Of a stretch of DNA of 64,000 bases, positions 12,998-25,735 are shown piece after piece. The notes under the pieces were generated by a model. The model saw only the letters and a list, made by a program, of their open reading frames with translations. It did no database searches and had not been told where the DNA came from. The first letter of the stretch is position 1; each line of letters begins with the position of its first letter. The stretch comes from Phyto melanocephala (Eukaryota > Arthropoda > Insecta > Diptera > Rhinophoridae). The stretch covers positions 102,688,562 through 102,752,561 of the forward strand of contig OW799236.1 of the NCBI GenBank assembly GCA_941918925.1. The letters are read 5' to 3'. The translations under genes and the position numbers were made by a program.

Positions 12998-15381
12998 ATG
13001 GTGGTAGTATAGAAATTGCTAATTTTTTGCCTGAGTAATACTAGATCTTCAAAAAATATTTAACAATACTCCCCAAATAAATTAAGTATGTTCTTTTCCG
13101 CGATAATTTTTAAATGAAATTTTTAAACTGTTTTAAGAAAACAACAACTAATGAAAACAAATATGTCTGTTAAAATCTTAAAGAAATTAAAAACAGACGT
13201 TGCTTTTAACTTTTCTTTGTCTTTCACCACTTTTCTTTCGCTGTCAAGCTGGCAGTTCTTATCAATATATTTTGCCTTTGTTTTGCACAACTTGTGTTGT
13301 TATTAATTTGCTGAAATGTTTTGCTACATCCTTTTGTGTAGAATTCATTAGAAGTTTCATTTTTTCCCGCATTTTTCTTGTGTGCTCCTATTCGCTTGCA
13401 ATCATATACAGTTGCATTACTTTATACAGACAGTCATAAGCAAATAGTGGAAGCCAAAAGTTGACGAGAAAACTGATAATTGTCTAACATTGTCGAACTT
13501 TTAACTTATATATTAAGCAAAAGACAAGATTTAAGTGGGACATGAGAAAAGTTGTGTCTTTTATTGTAAATGTTCAAACATACATGCATTTGATTGTATC
13601 TACTGTATGTATCAATGTATACTTCTGTTATGCTTTAACACTTCCATACCTAATTGTTTGTTTGCTGTTGTTATTTTTTGTTTCTATGTTGCCTTTATTT
13701 GCAACACACATATGCTAGTCTGAACGTGTTAATATTGCTATGTGTATGTTATATTTTTTGCACAAAATACATACGAATACAAAAATATCTGTACATGTGC
13801 TTGCATTAACATGCATAAATATATTTATGCAAAGTAAGATATTTTTCACAAAACTTGATAATTAAAATCGTATATTTTTTCTACTATTTTCTCCTGTTTT
13901 AATTTTTACATAATCAAACATAAAACTGAAACAAACAGCAAAATTGTTGTTACAAACAGAAGTATGTATAGATATGTATGTATGCGTTTGTGTAAAAATT
14001 CATTGCATTCAGACATTTGTTATTATTTGTTGCAGTTGCCGTTTTATGTGTTTACGTTTACATTTTAATAAGCAACCAACACATTTTATTTTCTATAGTC
14101 GGTTAATGAGAGTGAGCTTTCAATGAGATTGTGGCTCTTTGGCTGACTAGATGGTTGGATGACTGGCTAAGTGCCTGTCTTTTCTTCCTTTAGCTAGATG
14201 ACTGGTTGGTTGCTTGCTTTATTGTTTTGTTATCATCGTTATTATGATTTTCCTCCTTTAACTGCAAATAGAGTAAGAAATAAAAAAAAGTAAGCTTCAA
14301 CTCCATACTTTGTTTTTTCGTTCTTTATGTTTACTTATTAAACATGATGCGTTTTTAATTAATTAGTTACCAGGTAATATCAGCAAAGAATCTACAAATG
14401 TATGTGTTTGTATATATATATATATATGAATATTTGGTAGGGTTATTATTGTTTTATTTAAATTGAGCTCCAGGTATTATTAATAATCTTTTTCAGGTGT
14501 GGCAAAGTATTACAGTCATGTTTTAATATTATAATACACAGTCATTATTAATTATTAGTAGGAAAGGCCTTCCAAACTATAATATTATTAATACTTTGTT
14601 TTAAATTTTATATTTTTTTGTATTATTTTCAAAAGGAGCAGCTTGGGTGTGTCATCTATTGCCCTTATTTTCTATAAGTTTTTTTTTAATTTTTTTTTTT
14701 GGCTTACAGAAACATTTTTTTAACATTAAGCAAAATCATGTTTAAATTTTTTTCGATACAGGAAAGTTGTACTTAAATGAGATGAGTATCGTTTCGCCTT
14801 TTTTAACATGAATATTAATAAATTTTTTATTATATTATATTATTAATGTAAACTATTTAAATAAATAGTCTGCTGCTTCAACTCAAAAAATTTCAAAAGA
14901 CTTTAAATGAATTCGAAAAATATATGTTGCTGTTTGAAGTATATTTTTATTTAAGTTCTTATAAGTTTTTTAAAGGTATAATCAATTTTGCTAAAATCAA
15001 AAAATACGAAAATCTGTAATATAATATATTTGAATACGAAAATGCACTGAACTTCTTTTATTACCAATTTCTATATATTAAAACTCTAGATGAATACATT
15101 AATTTGAATTTCTATTTACAACAAACATTATATATTAATTCAAATATTAATAAGTCAATGAGTGCTTAAGAGAATTAAACATGTAAAAACACAAAAACGA
15201 ATAAAATGCATGTAATTCCAAATTATACAAAAACAATGCATTCATTTTACATGTTTCTCTTTAAAGTGTATAAAATTCATTTGATCATGCAAAAACATAA
15301 CAGCATTTGATAACAGTTACACTTATACATGCAACACTCGAATATTATAGGTGTTAATGGATATGTACCCATATAATTGAG
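12998..15381. other. AT-rich stretch, no gene recognised
   Basis: Plus-strand frames at 13200-13439, 13535-13723 and 13944-14126 are cysteine- and phenylalanine-rich and match no family I know. There is a (TA)n run near 14412-14427. It looks like ordinary intergenic or intronic DNA. Confidence 0.45.
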
Positions 15382-16697
15382 AAATTGGAAAATTAAAGGG
15401 TCGATGTTGATTTTGAATAAAACACAAACTATGTAGGAAATTGTTGTCATTTTTTTATATGATAATATTGGTATAATTCAGTTATTTATGTAACAAAATA
15501 TCGTCCAAATTGACGCCGCGAACTCGGCGGCACACCTTCATGCCATGGTTTAAATTTTTGATGACGCTTAGGCATAAAACCCATATCTTCCATCTCCATC
15601 CATATCTTCCAATTCGGACCATAAAAAGTTCGTAATCATCTCACGACAGCAAACATCATTCATAGTTACGGGCTGACCGGCCTTGTTTGGGAAAAAATAT
15701 GTCCCGATGATGCCGCCAGCCCATAAAGCACTCTAAACAGTCAATCTTTGTAGATGTATTGGTTTTTCGACAATCACTCTTGGATTATCATTCTCACAAA
15801 TATGGTAATTATGCTTATTGACGAATCCACTGGTGTGAAAATGTGGCTCATGACTAAAGATTATTTTCTTCAAAAATTTTCATTTACGGCTGCCATTTCT
15901 TGCCACCATTGATGACGTTTGGAATGGTCAAGGGGCTTAAGTTCTTGAGTCAATTGCACCTTGTAAGCATGTAAAGTTATGCATAATAATCAACGACGGG
16001 CGTGAGAGCTGCAATTGTTGGTCACGACGACGAGTTGAGGTGGACGACTAATCAGCCACACTATCGCGAACAGCAGAAATATTTTCTGCAATAGGAACTG
16101 TAAGAGCATGCACTGGTGTTTTCACATCTCCTTCAGACCCGGTTCGCTCACGATTTTTTCGATTGTAGCACATTTGGACGATTATATTGACAGAAAAGAT
16201 CACGAGCTGCATGATATGCATCTTGATTTGAGCGATCATTTTAATAATAAGCCAGAATAACTTTAATGCGTTGCCCGATTATTTTTGTTTCCATGGTTCA
16301 AATTGAGTTACTTAGTCTGAAATTGAGAAATGTCATATTTTTTTTTTTAATAGTTCTTTCTTTATTTGCAATCTATCTACTTAAAGACAATAAGCAAATT
16401 TAATAATCAAAGTACAGCATAACAGGAATTATATAGCTGCAATGAGCTGCATAACTATAAATAATTTAAAAATAGTTAACAATGTTTTTTTTTTTGTTTT
16501 TTTTAATATAACTATACATTATTTAAGCAGACTAGTTTCTAGAAGGTAAATCTAATACGTGTACACGTTTCAGTCTTCGTGTATTTTTGCTGTCGTCTAA
16601 GAGTGCAACAGCCAGAGAAATGTCATATGAAGTGCAGAAAAAAAACTCAATGTTTAGGTGTGGTTCACACTCAGCATCGGCCTTTAAAATTTAACCA
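15382..16697 (-). mobile_element. mariner-like element, longest copy of the family, with nested retroposon
   Basis: Ends resemble the family's terminal repeat (GGTTAAATTTTAAGGGCC): TTAAAGGGTCGATGTTGA at the left and GGCCTTTAAAATTTAACC at the right. Read on the minus strand, it carries N-terminal transposase remnants (16048-16239; the piece ENISAVRDSVAD is conserved in this group), and then the catalytic part around 15840 to 15620: KKIIFSHEPHFHTSGFVNK, LTV-stop-SALWAGGIIG, and EMITNFLWSELEDMDGDG. In the first catalytic motif the usual SDE reads SHE, so the first aspartate is gone. Soon after, the sequence jumps to the C-terminal end of the family, so the second and third catalytic residues are deleted. 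A separate retroposon sits inside at 16339-16614. This copy shows that the shorter copies elsewhere are internal-deletion derivatives. Confidence 0.85.
16325..16628 (-). mobile_element. 5'-truncated poly(A) retroposon (LINE or processed mRNA end) with 14-bp target duplication
   Basis: GAGAAATGTCATAT occurs at 16325-16338 and again, identical, at 16615-16628. Between them lie 276 bp that are absent from the other mariner copies. On the minus strand the insert starts in an open frame (16612 to the TAG at 16532) of 26 codons, AVALLDDSKNTRRLKRVHVL and six more, then a 3' untranslated part, an AATAAAG signal close to the end, and a poly(A) tail seen here as T's from 16338. This is the signature of target-primed reverse transcription. 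The C-terminal RRLKR-type motif resembles the end of jockey-clade LINE proteins, but that is from memory; a processed host mRNA end is the alternative. Confidence 0.82.
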
Positions 16698-19600
16698 AAC
16701 TTATATGAATATATTATTAAAAATATAAATAAAAAAAATTATAAAAGTTCTACTTATTGGGCTTAAGAAACCGATCAGTAAATTAAAACAAAACAAAAGT
16801 AATTGTTTTATGATACGACTTCTGTTGTTTAACTATCTTAAGAAAACAATTAAATTTTTATAACTCTGGCTGTTTGCTGTTCGATTTTCTTTTAATATTG
16901 TTTAAAAATTCTTTCACTATAATTTCATACTGGCAAAAAACATTAAATTGCTGCTTCATATTTATATTTGTTCTACTTGTTCCATATGTACACATATGTA
17001 TGATTATATCTCCTTTGAATTTATAAAAAATCGAATATAATAAAATTTTTACCTTTACAAAATTAGTTTTATAAAATTGTTTGTTTTGGGCTGATCTTGT
17101 TACTGAATACAATAAAATGTAAGAAAAGATATAAAGAAGAAAAAAAAAAAACGAAATATTTATCTGATTGTAAAAACAGAATTCATTGCAAATGCTTGTA
17201 ATGGATGTAGGTTGTTATTGGTGCAATAATAGTTGTTGCTGATGGCGATGTAGTAGTAGTTTTTATTGGCTCTATTACAACGATTGCATTGGAAATTCAC
17301 TATGGTAAAAGAAATATATACTCGTAAATATACAAATAAATATATGTACATATGAATGTATTTGTGAATATATGTATATGAATGTATAAACAGTAAAGTG
17401 TATGCATGTGTATTAACATATGAATGTATATGCAAGAATGTAGAAACAAGAAACAGAAGGCTTAAGGTAAAGAAATATCTTTAAAAAAAAATAATCATTT
17501 CTTTATACAGTTCCATAGAGCATATGTTGAAAAAATAAATTCAGTAGATTGTTTTTTAAAAGCGTGTATGTGTTGTAAACTAAACTGGTAAATTGTTTAC
17601 TAGATTTTAGTAACATGCTCTGTTACAGAGCCGTAACTCAAAGAGTTTAAATTAAGAAAAAATTTGTTTATTTCGACTTTTACGAAATCGTTTGAAAATA
17701 TTTTTTCATTTTGTAAAAACCGCTCAATACGTTTATTCTTTTCCAGAATATATGTATATATTCACGTCTCTGTGCTTTAATAACTTTAGAAAATATTTCC
17801 CTTCAACATAGACACAAGTGTGTTAAAAAGTTGCACATATCAATAGCAAATAAATTAAAGTACAAGATTCAATATAACGATTGTCAAATAGAAATGTTCG
17901 TTATATTTTTTTAATTTTTGTTTTTTTATTGTTAAAAAAAGTATGTCCTACAAAGAGGCATACGAAAAAGAACTGAATTGAATTGGATTTTGTAACAGCT
18001 TCAAAGTTGACAGAAAAACAAACTCAGGAGACAGGAATAAAAAAATATCGTATACCCACCTATACCAACACTTATTGGTAGATACATAGTTGAATGAATG
18101 GTGAACATTGAAAATGTATAAAACGTTTAATATGTTTGTTCAGTTATAACAAATGCAAAAGGTTGCAACGTTGGTGTCTAGACTGCATTTATCATTCAAA
18201 ATCATTCATAACAATAAAAAAAGTAAAAAGTAAACGCGTAAAAAAACTTGTAAAAATTATGTTGGAACAAATATATGTTTGCTTCATGGCCAGTTTGTGC
18301 TTTATTGTCCTCTTTATCTTCTTATTGCTGAATTAATAAAAATAAATTCAATAACAATTGATTAATAACCAATTATTGGCCAGAAATGTTATCTTTTCAA
18401 TATTAAGCAAACAAAACATGCATTTCACACAGATAAATAAAGAAACTTACAACAAAAGGTAATAAATGGAAAGAGTAATATACAGTTATAAATATTTTTA
18501 TAAACACTGAATTGCACTGTTGGGAAAATTGTACTTTTAGTTGTTATATTCGTTGTGCAGAAAAAAAATCAACAATATATGTACGTTGTCACCAACAAAA
18601 TATATACAATTTTCTTACGTATTTTTTTATTTTTACCTCTAGACGTATACGTAATATAATATCAATAGTTTTATATATAGATGTTACGTATACGTAATTT
18701 AGTAGATAAATTTGCAGGTTTGTAAAGCACAATAATCTTAAGTTTCCCTAAACATCTATCTAAGCTGAAACAGTTCCATGATATTAATTATTATCATAGC
18801 TTTTTCTAGTCCTACTCCTTTTTTTATTAAAATATTTTGTATTAAAACAGTTTTTGTTTAATGAAACTATCTGGAAGTAAATGTTTTGTTATTTTCATAT
18901 TTATTTTTCTATTGTTTACAAAGAAAATTTAATAAGAATTTCTTTTTATAAAATCATAAGTTTAAATAGTTGCATAGGTACGTTTTAAGATGGCTGTTTA
19001 AAGAATTCCAAGCTTGGTGTAATACATAACTTCAATTACTTGTTCCCACAATTAATATTTCTATAATTGCTATCAGATTTTTTTTGTTACTTTTTTGGTT
19101 TTCTTCTTGTAAGGCTTAAATTTATACCCACAAATTTTCTTGTTTCATTTTGAGAGAATTGTACATTCAGATTTCTAAATTAAAATTATGACGACATGAA
19201 TATATTATGTCTAGACAATAAAATTTTATTCCATAGTAACGCGTGAGTGGAAAATAATATTATTTTCCTTTAAGAATGGAACAATATATTAAAATATAAT
19301 CAAAATGTTTTTATAAACAAAATTGATTTAAAAGTATACTGTGTAGCAGAAAAAGTTATTTATGTGCTTGATATAAATTAAATTTAGTTGTTCGAAAAAT
19401 AAACTCAATATCAAATAAACATGCAATAATTAAATAATTTGCATATTATAATTTACACCGTGCACAGTAAATTTCTCTTATATTTTATTGTAATAAAATT
19501 GCCAAACTAACCATTAATCAAGTTAACATAGCAAACACAAAGATTTATTCGATTCTCGTCAGTTTTCTTAACCAGAAACTTTATTTATATGTAGACTAAA

Positions 19601-19770
19601 GATTAGAATAATTAATAATTTATTAACCTGAATAATAGTCTAGAAGATTTGTTTCAGATAACCACTTCACCAACTACTAGTACGATAACAATGCAACCAA
19701 ATTTAATAATTAATATTTTAAGAGAACTTGATTTAAAATCTGTCGATTATGTATTAAGTGTATTTAATAG
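16698..19770. other. AT-rich stretch, no gene recognised
   Basis: Holds (TATG/CATA)-rich low-complexity DNA at 17300-17440. A perfect 14-bp palindrome, TTACGTATACGTAA, lies near 18684-18697, with a second GACGTATACGTAA near 18643. Minus-strand frames at 16858-17112 and 17160-17435 are low complexity. No transposon end was found. Confidence 0.45.
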
Positions 19771-19885
19771 GGTGATCGATTATTCGACTTTTTTAAGAAA
19801 CCGGTTTTCAAATAGTTTGAAATTTAGAAATTTAAAAAAACCGGTTGCTATTTTGAAAATTATGAAAATACCGGTTAACCGATTC
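19771..19885. repeat. Cluster of ACCGGTT motifs, possible transposon subterminal repeats
   Basis: Within about 110 bp there are AACCGGTTTTC, AACCGGTTGC, ACCGGTTAACC and the neighbouring GGGTGATCGATTATTCGA. Regularly spaced CCGGTTT-like motifs next to a GATCGATTATTCGA end occur in some hAT-type or MITE subterminal regions, but no matching second end was found, so this stays an unassigned repeat cluster. Confidence 0.35.
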
Positions 19886-21885
19886 CAATATATGAAATAT
19901 AATAATAAAAGAAAAAATTAAAAATATTGTGTTCAAAAAGATTATAATAAAAATGATATTTAAATATGAAATTTTTACAGTTTATATACGTGTGGCTGCA
20001 CAATAACGCAACAACTAACATGAATGCAGTTGACGAATTTGGTTTTAAATTTAAGGACAAAAGGTATTCTTTACTAGATAAATAAATAAATACAATAAAT
20101 TAATACATAAATAAATAAGACTTTTTATAAGGCTGTTATAAAATTTTGTATTTCCTTCTGTACTTTTTTTAAATGTTAAATATGTCTTTTAAACTAATAT
20201 GCATAAACGTATTTTGTTTTAAATGATTTCTGTAATTTGAAATACATTTTAAAGGCTAGAGAAAAAATCTTTAAAATTTAATTTTAAAAATTATTTCTTA
20301 TACCCCAAATATAGGTATAAACTAGTTTGTTTGATGGTTTAATTGAAATTTAAGTTGACAGACACTCAATGCCATTAATTAAAATTAGGATCTGGAAAAA
20401 GAAATTATTTGTTTTTCTTTATTGTAACTTCATTTTTCAACTAAAAGTGATCGATCAGCTTCAATTACCTTTAACTTTTAACTTTAGGTTTATATCCTAT
20501 AAAAAATAATATTTAAGCTTAATTATTTTTCTTATTTTGCATTTGGTTTTTAAACAACAAATAGATTACTTACAATATTATATAAGAATATTTAATAGTT
20601 TTTATTTTCTGATTTTTGGGAACTTTTCGTACTATGGTACGATTGGTTACAAAGATATTTGAAAATAAACTTAAAAATTTAAAAAAAAACCGCAGATAAA
20701 TAGCAGAAAATAGCAGATGTTATATATAAACAATAGCCAATATGTCTTTTATAAACCAAACAAATATATTTTCATATTTATCTTGAATTTTAAAAATGTG
20801 TGGCCTTTCACAGTTTTTTGTGAATATTCAGTACAATAATATAAAAATATTGTGTTTTTTGAAAAAATCTAGCCCAACATAAATATTTGTAGCATGAAAT
20901 ATGTGCTTGCTTTGTCTAGAATTTATCTAGGGAAATTAATAGCGGTCATTGGAAAAAGTAAAATAGCTCTTACAGTAGTTGCAATGATAGAGAGAAATAA
21001 GGTACCACCACTAACATCAGCTATGTCACTATTCAGCATATGCAGACTTGAAAAATCATACCCTTGTGTTACAAATATTTAATAAAAAACATGTCGTTCC
21101 ATAAGTTATTTACGTAGAATTCATACAAAAAGAAGTATTGCACGAATTCTGAGACGGTGAATTTGGTTACATAATGGGACCTTATATGAAACCAGCGTGA
21201 GCAATGCCTTAAAGCAGCTATCAAAGTAACTTTTACTCAATTTTGCCTCAATCAGTATTAAAATCAGTTTCGCATCATCTCTATTGTTAAGCGGAATTAA
21301 CTACCAAAATACTATATTAAAAAATTGTTCTTCGAGCGAAGCATGTTTGTAAGGCAGAAATGATTTATTTACAAACTAGTTTATGAAAGGCATTAAATTT
21401 GTATGGAAATGTATTGTGTTTGTATTGAGATTTTACTATTTTAGTAGAAAACGCGCTTTTTGAACATTTTAAGACAAAAAGTAATTTTAGTTGTTCTTTA
21501 CAAAACTGATTCATATTGAGAGAAGGGTAAATGTTCTTGTAGCTGACTACTGCATCAAAGGAAAGTTTCATTTGTTTCGTAGTATTTATAAACATGCATC
21601 TGTTTTATATTAAAAAAACTCGACTTTTTTGATTAAAATCGGATGAATGAAAATGAAAATATCGAATTTAATGTCATTGTTTAAAAATGTATATAAAAAG
21701 GCAAGATCCGTTGGTAAAAATATCAAGTATTTTGATTAAAATACATTTACAATAAATTTTCGTACATGGAAACTATTAATATCTTCTGAAACCTAAAAAA
21801 TTGTGAATTCGATTCAAAAATTAAATTTTGTCTGTATGTTCTCCTTATATATATTTATTACAAAAAGAGCTTCAAATATAATCAT
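19886..21885. other. AT-rich stretch with one less AT-rich segment
   Basis: Most is AT-rich without signals. The segment at about 20890-21300 has more balanced composition and open frames on both strands (for example plus 20894-21082). On the minus strand a hydrophobic stretch (SGGTLFLSIIATTVRAILLF, upstream of 20950) is open for about 40 codons. It may be a decayed exon of a membrane protein gene or an unknown repeat; I cannot name it. Confidence 0.35.
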
Positions 21886-21950
21886 ACAAAGTAAGTATGG
21901 TATATTTGGCTTTGCCAAATCTTGTATATTATCCTGTATGCCATCATGTA
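21886..21950 (-). mobile_element. Truncated 3' end of a mini-me-like repeat (diverged subfamily)
   Basis: ACAAAGTAAGTATGGTATAT followed by the hairpin TTTGGC-TTT-GCCAAA and TCTTGTATATT has the same layout as the family 3' end (ACAAGTAAGAGCACTATATT, hairpin TTCGGC-TGT-GCCGAA, TTTTATACCC). No other part of the element follows, so it is a fragment. Confidence 0.55.
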
Positions 21951-22216
21951 TATACAAACGGCAAAAATTGTAATTTAACAGCTGACAAAGTCTGCATTAC
22001 ATATATTCGATCATATGTATAAGCGTAAAGCAATATAAAAACTACATTAAAACCCACACAGCCAGTACCATTATGTACATACATACAGAATTATATATCA
22101 AAAAAGAACTTGCTTTTATTGTTGTTGTTCTTTTAATTAAATTTTGATACTTCAATCTAAATAAAAATTTTAAATTTTTGGCAATGTGTTTGCCGTTAAT
22201 TAAACTTAACTTACCG

Positions 22217-22225
22217 AATAATAAT

Positions 22226-22279
<54 letters not shown>
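22217..22279. repeat. (AAT)n microsatellite
   Basis: About 60 bp of nearly perfect AAT/ATA repeats. Confidence 0.95.
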
Positions 22280-22281
<2 letters not shown>

Positions 22282-24325
22282 CAAAAAATAGTCTGTGGCC
22301 TATTTATAAAATTTTTAAAAGTTTACTAGGCGTTAGTTAATAAAATTTCAATAAACATCCGTTTTGAAAGCTCCCTGTAACCATTTTTAAGTTTTTGTTA
22401 ATAAAACAGTTTGTATTTTATAAAAAAAGTACTTTGTACTCACATACTGATAACAGATAAGTTGACCTTAACACAGCCGAAATAATAACTTTTACTTAGT
22501 CATTGTGTACTGTTCTTTGCATTTCCTCTTTATCAATTAAGTTGTGATTATAAATAATAAAAACATATAAGATACAATACTAAATATTTTAATTGTTCAT
22601 AATTGAAATAAAAACTTTCCAAACCCATGATTTTTTATCCTAATATAAATAAGAATAAAATCTCTTCACATTATTACTAATCTTACGTACACATAATCTA
22701 TTAAAAAGAATCACTTGGTTTTTGGTTGATTATTATGTTGTTGTTTTTTTTAATTTTCTAACCCCCATATCAACTTAATGTTCATTAAAAACAAACCGTC
22801 ATCAATTCTTTTAAAGATTTTCCTTCGTTTTTTTACGGGAAAGTAGGTGTAAGTGTGCAAGCAGACAAAACACTACTGTCAGCACATTTTACACTTTTTC
22901 AACAGTGGCTGCTTGATGCCACAAACATTTGCAGTGGCCGTACAGATAATTTTGCATCATATATACAGACTTTATACAAAAGTTTGTGTATGTGAGTGTT
23001 ATCTTTGTGTGTATACATGCAACTTAGCTGCTTTTTAACTGCAATATATGTATGTTTGTATGTAAAACAACTTTTGGTTTGATATTTACATGTTTTGCAT
23101 GCCTTAACAGAAAATCAACCTAAGGCACGTTTTTAGCATGAAGTACAAGAATATCAGAACAACATGCCACAACCACAACTAACTGAAAACGGAAATCCCT
23201 TAAAACGTCACTATACATATTTTAACACGCATACGTTCCTTAAACCATGTGCGTGTGTATGTGTTGGCGTAGGCAAGTGCATACACTACCGTAAATAATG
23301 GTTGAAAGTAGTAGTAATAACAAGAATAAGAAGAAGAACAACAACAATTATTATGATGGTAGCACAAGCCGAAGTTGTTGTAAAAAAAAGACACTGTGAA
23401 AAATACTTGAACTTCAAGCTGTGGTTTAGTCTTTTGTACTAAAAAAGTACGCATATACCTAACATACATGTTTATATAGACACAGTAAGTTGCATACACG
23501 GTTGGTTGCTTAAATGAATGTAGTAAAAAGATAGAGTACATACATACGTATACGCGTATGAAAAGCTTTCAAGAAATTATAAATTGTTGAAGGATGTGAC
23601 ATGCAACATAAAGTTGAAGGAGGTTGAATAGACTTAAAGATTCTTCTTGGCTACTAACAACAAAACAAAAACAATGCGGGAAAAAAGAAAATAAAAGTGT
23701 CATATATATCAGCAGATATAGCCGCAAATTTGGTGTGCTACAGCGGGATAGAGAATCAGGATTAAATCAGGATTATAAAATTCAATAACTTTTTACTGGC
23801 AAAATTCTTAAGAGAAATGTATCCATTGTATTTTATTATTTGTTTCCTTCAAAAGACAAGTTTTTGCACAATTATTTAAAGATTATCTGCCGTATTGATA
23901 AAAATATTTAGGGGTTTTTAAAGGAATATTTAAAAAATTACGGTACAACGTGTGTCAAAGAAACCCTAAAATATTGTTCATAAATACGGCAGTAAAAATA
24001 AAAATTATCAGAAAAATATTTCTAACTTATAACTTCTCTATATACATAAATAATTTTCAAAGATAACATTGGGCTGTTGCTATTTGAATGGAAAAGTTTA
24101 CAAAAATAGAAAAAAAAATTTACAGAAAATTAAAAACAGATATTAATTTACTGACGACGCTACACAACGGAGTAGCGAGATATTGGAAGAACTATTATTT
24201 TAAATATTAAAAGACCTTGAGTTAAAATAGTTTTAGTTAATATTTAAAATAAAAAAGGTAAAAAAAACTAAATAATTATTAAAAATAGAAGCATCAAAAA
24301 TAAAGCACACTTTAGTAGCTTTAGA
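22280..24325. other. AT-rich stretch, no gene recognised
   Basis: The minus-strand frame at 23200-23541 and plus-strand frame at 22853-23038 are tyrosine- and cysteine-rich and match nothing known. No RNA gene or mobile end was seen. Confidence 0.45.
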
Positions 24326-24440
24326 GTGCCCCGGTGGACTAGTCAGTAGTGTGCTGGTCTGTTAGTTTGGGAGTTTGCGGGTTCGATTTCCGCCAGAGAC
24401 TGTGGCTATTCTGTTCTATTCTATTCTGTTCTATTCAGGT
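24326..24440 (+). mobile_element. tRNA-derived SINE head with TTCTATTCTG repeats
   Basis: A tRNA-like region (24326-24400) has an A-box-like TGGACTAGTCAGTAG (about 24335) and a B-box GGGTTCGATTT (24379-24389). The T-arm stem GCGG/CCGC and its seven-base loop are intact, and a GTT triplet lies where an asparagine anticodon would be (TCTGTTAG). The acceptor stem does not pair well, so it is not a working tRNA gene. Downstream are short direct repeats of TTCTATTCTG (about 24408-24436) and a unique part up to a poly(T) tract near 24497. A tRNA-type RNA polymerase III promoter with such a tail is how SINEs are built. Where the 3' end lies is unclear. Confidence 0.68.
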
Positions 24441-24532
24441 ATCAAAAACGGATCAATATAATGGACCCAAGTGAGCTGCAAACAGGTGCATGTTTTCTTT
24501 TTTTTTTCCACCCATACTGCTTGTCAAAATTC

Positions 24533-25735
24533 TTTTGACCCTTTAACACTAAACCTAGCCTAGGAGGCTACTTTTTTAAAAACCAAAAAATTTCGCTTTT
24601 TTAAACTATTTTTTCTTATTAAAAAAATGTCTTATTTTAAATGTACATATATATTTTGAATGAAAAAACCAAAACCAAATTCATTTACTTTATAACTACA
24701 TTAAAAAAATTAACTTAAAAAGGATCACGTTAAATATTTTTTTTTTTTTTACAAAGAGATCATTTTTTATAAAATATATATTTAATTTTAATGAAAAAAA
24801 AAATTAAAAGTCATATCTGCTTATAGATCCTGGGACGTATTTTCAAAAAAATAAAAAGATTTTAATATGTCTTCAATATTTTTCTCTGTACATAAAAATC
24901 AAATCAGGCAATTTTGTTTTTTATGCTATTGTATTTAGCACAAAAATAAGCACTCATACGTCTCTTTATTGACGGACAAAATTGGCAGATCGATCGTTTT
25001 CCTCTTATTATTTGTGGTTCTGAATCTTCATTTTGATCTGCAGGATTGCGTATAGGCTTTTGTTTCAATCTGGAAGTGCGCTAGTCGTGGCATAGTTTGT
25101 TTCTTGTACTTATTCGCCCTCATTTCATGTCATCGTTATCGCGAAAAAGGATTTCATTAATCTTTCTAAAAGTTTTACAGTATTATTAATTCCCTTGTTT
25201 GATCCTGGGAAGTTATGTATAACGTTTCTCGCTGAAGTTGTGTTTAAGCTTCTTTGCCAGATGGAGGAGACGACCAAATAAAAATATTCTTACCTCTTAT
25301 AACAGTGATTATAAGAATTTCTAAGACTCTCAATTATTTGCAGTCTATTAGTAGTTGCAGCTGGATTGACCATTGCTTAGTACCTAAAAGTATATTGTCC
25401 ATTTCATCTTCAGGATTAGGATTGTGATTTGGATCAAAGTGAATATCGTCTAAATCTAATTCAAACTCTTAATTGTCCTCAAATCAGCTTCGATTTATCG
25501 AAAGTTCTTCCAACCATTTTTGTTTTTAAGATTAAAAAGTACATTTCTTAAAAATTAAAAGGAGATAGGTCTTAATTTAGAAGAATGTATTAAAAGAGAA
25601 AAATTAGAATTGAAATCTACAGAAAGCATTACCATTTATACTAAATCCTGCCTCTCAGGCTTTAACAAAAAAAATACCTTTAATACTTAATCTCGCCTCT
25701 CAGGCAATAAGAGAGTGTATATCTCCGAAACAAAA
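24533..25735 (-). mobile_element. piggyBac-like element, heavily decayed
   Basis: Minus-strand pieces match the piggyBac transposase layout: an acidic N-terminal segment (DDIHFDPNHNPNPEDEMDN, near 25450-25400), GKNIFIWSSPPSGKEA near 25290 (the family's GxxxxWSSxPP block), and a C-terminal cysteine cluster near 25045-24950 (GKRSICQFCPSIKRRMSAYF) like the family's zinc-binding tail. The DDD catalytic core between the last two is missing, and stops and frameshifts are frequent. Both sides carry related terminal-like words around TTAA: CCCTTTAACACTAAACC at 24540 and CTTTTAATACTTAATC near 25677. Exact ends are uncertain. Confidence 0.62.

Noticed and set aside
24326..24400. Functional asparagine tRNA gene
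   Set aside because: The T arm is good but the acceptor and anticodon stems do not pair properly, and the downstream repeats point to a SINE.
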